From Symbiodinium natans (lineage: Eukaryota > Sar > Dinophyceae > Suessiales > Symbiodiniaceae): a stretch of 64,000 bases of DNA. The notes under the pieces were generated by a model, which was not told where the DNA came from, did not search any database, and worked only from the letters and a program-made list of their open reading frames with translations. Location: NCBI GenBank assembly GCA_905221605.1, contig CAJNDS010002341.1, forward strand, positions 62,001-126,000. The letters run 5' to 3'. The number at the start of each line of letters is the position of its first letter. Position 1 is the stretch's first letter. Positions 47,214-57,289 of this stretch are shown in pieces. A program made the position numbers and the translations under genes.

Positions 47214-47994
47214 CACAGCCCTTTTATCTCTTTGATTTTCAGACCACTTAAGGGTCGGAGTCGCTTCTTGACCCAGCTGAACACTAGAGAGAATTCTTGT
47301 AAACGACAACTCTCGCGAGCTCCAAGGAGCTAGCTTTCGTGACAAACAAGCACAGCATTTCATCAGTTGAAGGGGCCCTATCGAGTCAACAAACGAGCAC
47401 GGGCGGGAAACTGGAGAGGAGGGGCGAATGGTTGAATGCAAATCTAACAACCCCACCCCGAGGGTGGAGAAAACAAGGGAAAGCACGCTGGCAGTGGCAG
47501 AAAAAAAGAAACGGCTTCCCAAACTTCCAGCCTTGCGGACTTCAACGGCAGCTTTCCTTTGATGAGACTTGCAACCGCTATTGGGTCACAGCGAAGCAAG
47601 GCCTCAGGAGCCATGAGTTAGGCTACACTACAGGGTGTCACTCAAGGTGTGCTTCTGGCTCGCGGATTGCCTGGATAGGGCCCGGGCGATGTTGTGCTGC
47701 GGGTGAATGAAGAACACCTGTTCTCACATCGCAAAGGCTATGTCGCTGTGTCCTGACACTGCCTAACGAATCTTCTCGGCGCAGCGGAAAAAACTCAGCG
47801 AAACAGCTCGAAACCTCGGCGTCTACCGTGACACAGCCGGCGAGGGTGACCTGCGGACTGATACAGGAACTTGTCAACTGAGACCTCTCTTCCTCGAAAT
47901 AGAAGTGTTCCGGGTGTTCCGGTCCCATCCCGCCTCAATCGCACCCAAGGACTGGGGTGCACTGTGCCGGTCTGTCAGGACAATGCCCTGTTTT

Positions 47995-48180
47995 GCATCC
48001 ACCTGGGACTGAGTGGGTTTCGGGTGAGTTGGGGAGCTTCGGGTTTCGAAACCGAACTGGGGAGATTTGTTGAGGAGCTTTGAGCTTGGGGACGGAGTCT
48101 GATGAGGAGCTTAAGGTCTCGGGACTGAGTTGTGGAGCCTGGTTCTCTGGACTCAGTTGGGGATTTAGGTTCTGGCTTCT
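47995..48180. repeat. degenerate GGAGCTTNGGGT repeat
   Basis: Recurring GGAGCTT(C/T)GGGT, GGAGCTTTGAGCTTGGGGAC, GAGCTTAAGGTCTCGGGACT and GAGCCTGGTTCTCTGGACT units of roughly 28 to 36 bases. Some minus frames across it look repetitive for this reason. Confidence 0.6.
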
Positions 48181-48786
48181 TTTCTTTCGAGTTGGCTCTT
48201 CCAATCAAGGAGATGTACATGCCTGGATCCCAGGCTACGGCCAGCGCCTTTGCCAGCTTTATTCAAGAGACCCCGCATCGATCAAGCACAGCAACGTGGC
48301 TTCACGCGTTGGCACGGCCGGGCTTCTAGTGAGAGCGCAGAGAGAGAGAGAGAGAGGGAGAGCGACGGAGAGAGGATTGAGACAGCGCCGACAGCGCCCG
48401 CGGGCCGCACACTGCGTTGTTCCGGACAGAACAAGACTCCTATTAGGACGAAGGGAAGACGAAAAAAAAAAAAAACAATCGAGAAAGATCCTCCGGAAGC
48501 GACGCCAACTCGCTCGGGAGCGGTTTCTGCCACAAATCGAAGGCAGTGATGCATTCGTGGAGACACGTACGTAGCTCCTCATTCGGATTCGGGATCAAGC
48601 CTGTCGAGAATTGGACGTCTGCACGCTGGCGCAGCTCGGCGCTGACCGTCGCTGCAGCGGGTGCCTCCTGTGCCGGGCGGCGTTTTGCAGCTCGCTAGGC
48701 AGGTCTCCGGTCACCGGGGACGGTTTCCGCGTCCTCCACCTCCCCGCGTTGTCTAGGAGCCGAAGAAGGCGAGTGCTGGTTGATCA

Positions 48787-49985
48787 TTGAAGCTCGCCAC
48801 CTTGGCGCTTCTTCGCCTCGTCCTCAGCCTGCTTGGCTATGGCAGGCGTCTCTGCCTGCGTCAGGTCACCCGGCTCCGAGCCAAAGAGAACCTCCACACT
48901 GGGCTTCACTGTGCAAAGGTGCCCTTCTGCTCCCCCGCCATCGCCGTAGCCCTCTCAACGCCTTCGAAATAACCCTGTACTTGCCACCACCAAGTCCGAT
49001 CATCTCAAGATTGCCTTGTAACAATGTAGCTTCTGTGGAAGTAGATCTAGTCATCTAGTAGAGGATCAGTAGAGGATCAACAGTCTCTGTTCCGAACCCT
49101 CGACAACTCAGGAAGCAACAAAAGGGGGGCTGCTCTTTGAGCCTCTCCGGGGCTGAGCTCGTTGCTCTTCACAAATGAGCTGAAGATTGAAGATGCTGCT
49201 CGAAATCCACCCCGACACAATTGACGACCCGTTTTGAAATCCACCTGACAAGCCACCGAGACCTTTGAATCTGAGGGACCCTCACGACTGAACAATTCAA
49301 CCGCGTAACGCAACATAACGTAACAAGGTGTCAGTTAAGGCTGGTGCGAGCAAGCCCACACCCTCGGCGGAAGCACACTCAAGTGCCTGCAGTGGCGATG
49401 AAAAGGTAGACATATGGTCATTTGCTGCAACCATGTGGTCTGGGGTAGTCCGGAACAGTTAGCTGCCAGCCTCCGTGCAGAAACGCTGGTCTGTGCGGAA
49501 TCTAACAGTGACCTGACACAGCCAATGTAATACTGAGCAGCTCTCTATAGGGCATGCGCACACAATCGCACAGGGGCCCACCAGCGAGGTCTGCAGTGCC
49601 CGCACCAGGCGGTCCCCGCCCGTCAGGATCGCAGCGCGGCCGGGGGGCTCAGGCCGCCGTAGTGGCAGGGAGGGCACAGGCAGCTCCTGACGAGCATCAT
49701 GGGGCTCGGGCTTGGCGATAGCGTCAGGCTTCAAAAGTGCTGTCCTGGGAGGTCCACTGCTCGGGGCTCGCCGATGACGCTGGAGATGCGCATTGCCACA
49801 ATTTCAGGGGTGACCAGGCGCGGGACATTTTGGCGAAGCCCGTCTTCAATGCGCGGTCTCTGCCTGATGGACGATTCATTCCGCACAGGCCCAAGGAATG
49901 ACCGTGAAACTGAGCCAGCGAGATCTCGAAGCCTGGCTTTCGAGGGTAACCATGGTGCAAGCTTGCCGTCTACACAAAATTACTG
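48787..49985 (-). CDS. candidate exons, unidentified protein
   Basis: Coding-like minus stretches lie downstream of the protease gene. From the right: after acceptor TTGTGTAG (about 49,970) comes SIRQRPRIEDGFRQNVPRLV then TPEIVAMRISSVIGEPRAVD; then RAAILTGGDRLVRALQTSLV (about 49,640-49,580); then YAVELFSREGPSDSKVSVAC (about 49,305-49,245); then TVKPSVEVLFGSEPGDLTQA, ETPAIAKQAEDEAKKRQGGE and LQ-TGA (about 48,915-48,788). The last has a clear in-frame stop and may be a C-terminus. Splice sites were not joined. It could be the second half of the NMA111/DEG7-like gene, which in other eukaryotes is about 1000 residues, or a separate gene. Confidence 0.35.
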
Positions 49986-50334
49986 CAGCTAGTTAAAACA
50001 ACTTGCTGAGGGCTGATGGCGATCATATGCAAGATGAGGAGAGCAAGAAGAAGAAGAAGTCTAGAGCTAAATGGCTTAACTGTTGACTAGGATGGTTAGC
50101 GGCTAGCGGAGGAGATTAAGAGCGGTCAGTCGGTGGCAAAGGTTTGAAATTATCCTGACCTTGTGACGTGCCTGCTGTTCCTCTAAGACACATCTGCGGG
50201 CTTCATGGATGAGGAAAGGGATCGGGCCACGGATCCAACACCCCGAAGGAGACCCGATATTGCCAGCAACCGCGCATACCTGCGCATAGGATGTGCCTCT
50301 GAGCATGCACAAAAGCTCAAGCAGAGGCACGAAA

Positions 50335-52228
50335 GTCTCGTAGATCATACCAATGCACCGGGAAATACTGTTTGTCCGGGATGTGCTCGATGGCTTTGAC
50401 AAACGCTTCTGGGGACGGCGTGGGCTTTCCATTTACCTTTGTAGCGGTGACAGCAAATGTACAAGGGCCAGGTTCATTTCACACACAGACACACCATCAG
50501 CCAACAGACTACTTCGGCATTGCATAGGCACCACGTCGGCCCCTCACAGCCTCCCAACAATCACAGCCTCCCAAAAAGCCAATCAACTTCAGGATGGAGA
50601 ATGTCTGTTTTATTTGTCCCTTTCTGAAACAAAACAAAGGCAGCTGTGCTGTCAAAGCTTGGCCCAGGTGCAGAAGTGATGAGGGAGCCCCAATCGCATC
50701 CCAAGGATTCGAAAACGTATCCTGGACGAGCCAGGTAAATCCCGCTGTCCAGCGGCCTCTAGTGGCTTCGGGCTTCGGGTGCTGGGGCGCAGCGAGGGAG
50801 CAGCTTCGAGGTTTCGAGTACCCTCCTGTTGCTTGTTTGTAGCGACATCCGCCCAGCGAACCCCGCCCTAAACTTCAAATCAATTCACATCGAGCAAAGA
50901 GATGATTCTAATTCGGAGCCGTTGGCAGGTGCGCACGCCGTGCTGCATGGTAACCAAGGCCTGGGTCAGCTGAAGCTGAGAACTTTTTTGGAACTTCAAT
51001 CTCAACTTCAATCTCAACTCAGTCCAAGGCCGTGGACCACATCCAGGCCAAGCTCCACGTAAGTTCTGGGAATTAATGAGTGCAGGTCGTGCACATCGAT
51101 GGACATCGCTATCTCCTTTCCACCTCAAGGGCCAAGCAACATAAGAGTTGCTTGCAGCCGCTCTGCCGCCTACGGCTTCCTACAGCCCTCCACCGGATCT
51201 CCCGCCTGTCCCACCTGTCCCACGGCAAAAGCACTTTAGTGTTCCCCCAGCCTCTACACACAAGCACTTCCACGGCGCACCCAACCTTGTTATCCAGGAT
51301 TTCTTCCAGCTGGACAAAATCAATACAATGCCTGTTCTCCAGCCGCAGCAAAATGTCGCCTGGTCGCAGCTGCCTTTGCTCACAGAGCACGGAATCCACA
51401 ACGAGCATTCCAGTGGCATCACCAGCTTGCCGGCGTATCGCTCGCTCGTGCTCTTCCAGAAGTCCTATTCTTCTCAGCTCGTCAAAAGCTTTGAAAAGGA
51501 AGGCGGCCTGGCAAGTGCCACGCATAACTGGCAAACCATCTTGTAGCCGCCTCAAGGCGAGGCACACCCGGCTGAGGGGCAAGAAAAACGCGCTCGCTGC
51601 ACCTTCGGTGCCCGCCGCGTTCAGCGCAATAGCATTCCCCTCCTTGTTCAACACAGGTGACCCACTGGAGCCGCCCGACGTCCCCGCCCCGGCGCCTGCA
51701 TAGAAGGTGTTCTCGTCGTTGTAAACCGTGTTGAACTCCGGGACATTTCTGTCCACGCGCGCAATGGTCCCCGAGAGGATCTGAAGCTTCTCACCAGCAT
51801 CGTTCCCCACCACGCGCACCTCGGTTCCAACCCGAAGGTCGTCCGGAGAAAGACCAATCTCAGCAGGCTCCGTGAAGCGCAGCTTTGTAGGATCGTAGCG
51901 AAAGAAGCCAAAGTCATGCACCGGATCACGGTACACCACCTCAGCATCCAGCTCCTCGTGACGATCAAAGATGGCGATTGCCCTCACCGGCCCGACACCA
52001 GTGATGTGCCTGTTTGTCAGGATCAAGCCCCGCTGCTTGTCGACCACAAAGCCTGTTCCCATAGCCACCGCTGCTTGCTCATCTTCGAAGCTCACAACGA
52101 AGGTGACCTGACGAAGGCAAAGGTGAAGGTAATGAATCAAAAGGTAACGCATCGCTACGCTGGAGCAAAACTGTTCGACAGCTTTGCGCCTTCAGTGCAA
52201 CGATGGCAGGTTGGATCGCCGAAATCAC
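50335..52228 (-). CDS. NMA111/DEG7-type serine protease with PDZ domains, partial
   Basis: HtrA-family protease that cleaves misfolded or signalling proteins; yeast Nma111 is nuclear and plant DEG7 is plastidial. Five exons join in phase: 52,228-52,190; 52,107-51,252; 51,108-51,021; 50,756-50,672; from 50,436. Exon 1 reads VISAIQPAIVALK. Exon 2 holds the protease domain: GTGFVVDKQRGLILTNRHIT (catalytic His), DPVHDFGFFRYDP (Asp), RVVGNDAGEKLQILSGTIAR, and TSGGSSGSPVLN (nucleophile Ser), then the first PDZ domain (LRPGDILLRLENR). Exon 3 has DLHSLIPRTYVELG and exon 4 PLDSGIYLARPGYVFESLG, both family signatures; exons 4 and 5 give SLITSVNGKPTPSPEAF and IPDKQYFPVHWYDLR, the second PDZ domain. Donors are GC, GC, GA, GC; acceptors are AG|G except AG|C at exon 3. 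The first exon(s) lie upstream. The long second, degenerate protease half known in the family was not found for certain. All three catalytic residues are present, so the enzyme is probably active. Confidence 0.92.
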
Positions 52229-53219
52229 CTCAGTGAACAAGGATTCATGCAGATCCCTGGCATGCGAGCCAGTCTGGCTGGTAAAGTAACACTGTACGCG
52301 GCGCCAGCGTGGCTTGTTCCGGGAATGCATGCGCTGCACCCTGGCGACTGAGGTCTCACACACGCGCACGCGCAAAGTGTGGCCAAGCAAAGGAGTGGCT
52401 TGCACATTTATGGGCAACAACAAAGCACACTTTAAGGCTAAGCGAATGCGGGCATGGGCTTCAAAAGACCACACTATAGCACAATAGACCATGCAAGAGG
52501 AAGACAACCCGAAACACGTCCAAAGCCTAAGGGACTGAAGGGGCTTTTGGGTTCACATTTGACACGTCAACTGTCTTTCGAAACGCGGCTCTCTCGGGTG
52601 AACACCTGCGCCCACTCCCCGCTGCCCGCATCGGCAGCAGTTACGGCATCGGCAAGCCTGCGCCAGAACACTTTAACCCGTGTGCATACGGAGCCAACTT
52701 AAATCCCAAGCAAAATCGCAGAGAGATGCGGGGAATCGTGCATAACAGACTAAATCGTGCAACGATGTGTTCTTGCCTTGCACGCTTTGGTGGTCGTTCG
52801 TTGCCATCCTGTCCTTTGTATCCAAGGACTTGGCACAAAGGCAAAGAATGCATAGATACCCTCCACTACCCTCCAATTTCTCCAAGCGACTGGAACATTG
52901 GCTGGCCTTGATAACATGGAAAGCCAAAAGGACAACGCTAGTGTCAGCACAAGGGACTGTGTATCAAGGGACCCTATGCTTGACTTTAAGCTGCCAGCGC
53001 TGAAGCTGTCCTCCGCACTCTGCATGGCGCTGCGTTTTGCTTGTGGGTGTACAAACTCTTAATGTTCTCAATGCAACTTAGTCAACCGTAGTCCTCTATC
53101 ACATGATGTAGGAGGCGTTCTGTTATAAGGTTAAACATTGAACATGTCATGAGGAATGTGCTAAGCTTGAACAACTTTGTACTTGCCAACATGTTGGCTT
53201 GCACGCCTGAAAGCTGCGT
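52229..53219. other. upstream of protease gene; no gene resolved
   Basis: Should carry the N-terminal exon(s) of the NMA111-like gene. No Met-containing exon stands out. Minus frame 52,750-53,025 is open but featureless. Confidence 0.4.
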
Positions 53220-53680
53220 CTGCTAATTGACTGCAAGGGCCCATGCTTGACAAGCAGTTCCCTGCCACATGGCGGCGAATTCTAAGGCTCCCTGGATGCC
53301 CAGCAACGAAAATAGCGGAATTGAATCTTCGGCCAGGGAAAGCTGGGCGGGCGAGTGCGTCCGGCAGCCAGAAACCCACATGAGCCAAAGGAACGCATGA
53401 TGGATGGCTTGCTCGCTTAAGCACAATCAGCACCTCGCCTCTTCAGCCGCCCTCTTACCTAGCTCCCCTTCCTAACCCCTCTTTAAGCCTCCGAAGAGTG
53501 GTTTTTCTGAAAATGGAGAGGAGGACTTTGATAAATTGTCACATCGAAAACCGTTTCGCGGCAGCTGTACAACTGCTCCTTCAAGCTCTCGCCAGCCCAG
53601 GAGCAAAGGGTGAGCATGGGGAGGCGGGAGGCATGGACACAGGCTTCATCCAACGCTCGAAAAGCAGCGTCGGCACGCAT
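53220..53680 (-). CDS. candidate exons, unknown protein
   Basis: Two coding-like minus stretches. The upstream one (about 53,680-53,510) reads MRADAAFRALDEACVHASRL then PMLTLCSWAGESLKEQLYSC. The downstream one (about 53,400-53,225) reads AQLSLAEDSIPLFSLLGIQG then ALEFAAMWQGTACQAWALAV. Both are helix-like and rich in Ala and Leu. No motif allows a family call, and the splice junction between them is not defined. Confidence 0.35.
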
Positions 53681-54472
53681 GTGTGTTTGCTATTTGCCTT
53701 TTGGCTTGCTGCTCCTCTCCTTGATCAGATCACACCGCCACTGCTACCTCTTTGGCTTGCTGCCTAGTCTTGCTGGATCTCCGCAGCATGAGGTCTGCAG
53801 GAGGCATGCACTGCTTTCTTGCGTTGCCGAACGCGAGTTTCGGGGGAAAATCTCGATCCAGATGATGCTCGCGATGCCTGCGCGCGCACGTACAGAGGCA
53901 CCATTCCCATGAGATGAACCCGTACGGTAGCGGCTGTTTCGTTTGAAGTACTTGATGAATCCAAGGCCCGAGGTCATGAAAGAATCATTGTTGGGTTGAC
54001 CGTTTAGGGCTTGTGGGCCTCGGGTGTAAGCATCATGGCGACGGCTCAAGTGAGCAGATATCTGCAGAATCGATTACAATATAGTTCGAGTGTACAAGGC
54101 CACCCGACCGACCCAATGCCCACCCTTTTCGATCGTCTTGGTCTCGTGTCGTTGATTGGAGCTTTTCGGCGATTCGAATCGTCGAAGGGTGCGCAAATAT
54201 TTTCGGACTAGTTTTGAGGCTGCCTGGGTGGTCGCCTTGAGGCCTTGCCCGTGGCATCAGCCCCTAACCAACCCAGGAAAGAGCTGCCGGGGCCTTGTAC
54301 GTGCACTGACAGCAACCCCAAATCAGAATTGAGCAACATCGGCTACAGCAAGCGCTGAGGGTTTCAAGGGCTGGTTTTCTCGGCCAGTGACCGGTGCACC
54401 TGCAGTGATGGTGCAAGCAACCATCGTTCAGGCATATTTACACAAACCTCTTAGAGGTCAGGTTAGCTGCAC

Positions 54473-54709
54473 TTAGTACGGGCAGCTACAGGCGTTCTTC
54501 CCACTGCTCAGGGCATCGGCAGTCGTCCTCTCCGCAGCTGGTCCTGCAGTGCATGTCTCACAAGTTGCGACTTTTCTCCCATTGCTATCTTTTCGATACA
54601 TACAGCCCTTGCCATCCGGACGGGGCATTGGAGGTGATGGTCCCACAGATGTGCCTAGACGATGACTACCACAGAGACCAATGCCACTTCCGCCGCCGAT
54701 TAAGAGCAA
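54473..54709 (-). CDS. candidate Cys-rich exon
   Basis: The minus frame reads GCMYRKDSNGRKVATCETCT then AGPAAERTTADALSSGKNAC then SCPY before a stop. The spacing C..C.xG....C.C recalls ephrin-receptor-like (GCC2/GCC3) cysteine repeats of dinoflagellate surface proteins, but only one unit is visible, so this is tentative. Confidence 0.25.
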   Translation of the reverse strand: MLLIGGGSGIGLCGSHRLGTSVGPSPPMPRPDGKGCMYRKDSNGRKVATCETCTAGPAAERTTADALSSGKNACSCPY

Positions 54710-54727
54710 GGAGCAGTTTCGAGCAGT

Positions 54728-55150
54728 TCAGTCATGCGTGAACGAACGGCTTTCACTGCACGATGCATCTGCGAACGAGTCCTTGATGGAGCTCCAAAGC
54801 TTCCCGTGACCGAACTGCTCAAGGCTCCGCTGCAGAATTCGCAGCCTCTGGTCCACGTCGTTACCACTTTTGGAATGCTCAAGTTGGCAGCTGGAACAAC
54901 CAAACACGAAATCCAGTAGAGGCCGCCACACCGTAGTGTTCAGCCTTAGCTTCCCCACACAGATAGACGAGTCTGTCGTTCTGGCCTACAATACTAAAAA
55001 TGGCATCCCGGATCCCAGGACGTCTAGAGTCTAACAGATTGCGGGCGCAGGCACGGCTTGATGCTCGCGCGTGGGCTGCATGCCAGCTCCACTGCTTCCT
55101 TTGCAACCGCAGCAGCCTCCTGGACAAGCCGCGCCTGAGCCAGCAGCACA
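54728..55150 (-). CDS. candidate exons, unknown protein
   Basis: The downstream exon (from about 54,952, acceptor GGGAAG) reads LRLNTTVWRPLLDFVFGCSS, CQLEHSKSGNDVDQRLRILQ, then RSLEQFGHGKLWSSIKDSFA. Upstream (about 55,145-55,030) the frame LAQARLVQEAAAVAKEAVEL then ACSPRASI is also coding-like. The helical pattern recalls dinoflagellate helical-repeat proteins, but no repeat signature is clear. It could be the 3' part of the PPR gene to the right, or a separate gene. Confidence 0.35.
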
Positions 55151-55599
55151 CCGCTCAATGCCGCCTTGCTGTCATGACTGGGCAAGCTGTGTTGTGTGGA
55201 TCGGTAAGGAGTCTGTCCCTGTCTCGACGCGTTGACTCTCAGAGCTCTGCAACATGATCACACAGTGAAGGCCAGGCAGACCAGCTTCAGCCCCGGGGGC
55301 CAAAAGCAACCACAGACTTAGAGAACCCCTCAAGGTTGAGCTTATCGATGGTGCTCAGCAAAAGGCCAGATTCTGAGGCAGGTGACGGTAGGAACTGTAG
55401 ACCACAACATGCTGATCAATCAGCACAAGCAAAGAACCAGTCTTGCTTGCATCTGAGGGATTACTCGGATGCTGCGTGATGCCATGTTTCGGACGCACTG
55501 ATTGATGTCCTGGTTGGCACATCCCTACATTGGCCTGCCCGGTGCACTCAGAGCATCAATGTTTGTGACTGGGCTGGCTCTTTTTCATCGGAGTTCGCG

Positions 55600-55745
55600 A
55601 TGATGATAAATTAGAATATATGGAGCAACACGATGATAATAAGAATACAGAAGAATCACAAGTGAATGTAATTGAAGTGGACAATCAATCGAATGGTATT
55701 CATTATAATATTTCATCACAACGCATCAGTTTCGGAATTGATTTG
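55600..55745. other. short AT-rich patch
   Basis: About 145 bases clearly richer in A/T than their flanks. A plus frame runs through (start 55,620, MEQHDDNKNTEESQVNVIEV), with many Asn, Asp and Ile codons ending in A or T, unlike any exon in the window. It has no recognisable domain and lies opposite to the strand of the gene array. Confidence 0.5.
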
Positions 55746-56323
55746 TTCCCAGCGTGCCCAGCGCTCGTTACAGCTGCACGCTTCATATCTTTGCCAGCTG
55801 CTCCAGACGCCTAGCCTATAGTTTGTCAACCCTGGCTGCAACCCTTGTAGTCCGACCAGCCCAACAGCAAAACGGGGCGCAACTCCGGACCAACAAATCT
55901 CCCAAGCAACCCTCCCCCGCAAGTTACTGCCTCTGGCTTCGGGTTCTGGAATTCCTTCCTTCCTTCCTGCATAACCCGAAGGCGCTGCCGAGATGGGCGC
56001 AAACGAGTGGGTCTCGGGGTGAACCTTGCTGGGTTCTCTCTCTCTCTCTCTGCACTCTTGGCCCCCCCCCCCTCGACGGAAGAGGCCGCCCCGGAGGGCG
56101 CGCAAAGTCCGAAGGTCCGTCTGTTGTTCCCCCCACGGTTTTCGTGGGGGTGGGGTAGGACTTGAGGGTGGTTCCAAGACAACGCCGTGAACACGTAAAG
56201 AACCGTACCTGCACCAACTTCCCTCTCCTCTGCTGCCCCCTGATTTGTTTTCTGGTTTGAAGCAGTGGGTCCCACCCCTTAGTTGCTGTCCACGGCCTTG
56301 TTTTTGGGTTGAAAGAAACTGTA

Positions 56324-56925
<602 letters not shown>

Positions 56926-57289
56926 TCCTCTCTCCCCACCAAACTTGAACATCCAACCAAAAACGACCACTGCGCTGCAAGGGATCTCCCTGCATGATAA
57001 TTAGGGAGGTCCGGACTGGCAGGGCAAGGGGTTGCACATGCGAGACATGTTTCGTATTCATTCTCATGATTTGCAAGCCCTGTTGGCATTCTGACTGGTG
57101 GCTGTCTAAGGTGCGGGTACCATGCAGTTCCTGTGTTGTGGCCACCGACCGGCGGGGCGTTCCCAGGAAAAAAGCGGCAACAGACATCGATAAACAACAT
57201 ATAAACACAGACTCAACAGACGCAAATTAGCGTAAGCACGGGCTCAACTCTTCCAGGAGGCCTTCACAAGCTGCTCGATGAGTTGCTCG

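Larger units (their letters stand above)
45265..48786. other. upstream of WD40 gene; repeats, no gene resolved
   Basis: Should contain the first exon of the WD40 gene. TA/TG microsatellite (45,533-45,615), C-rich CCCACCCCCA repeats (45,700-45,772), several G/C runs near 47.1 kb, a degenerate repeat near 48.1 kb and a GA tract at 48,337-48,360 take up much of it. A minus frame at 46,655-46,545 (ILTIASSIFALAGSRHGLYH) looks coding but lacks an acceptor. Confidence 0.4.

Noticed and set aside
49555-49650. Kinesin-like end motif (DRLVRALQTSLVGPCAIVC)
   Set aside because: Spacing recalls the SKLTRLLQxSLGG region of kinesin motors, but Gly and Asn positions differ and no other motor motif (P-loop, switch regions) is nearby.
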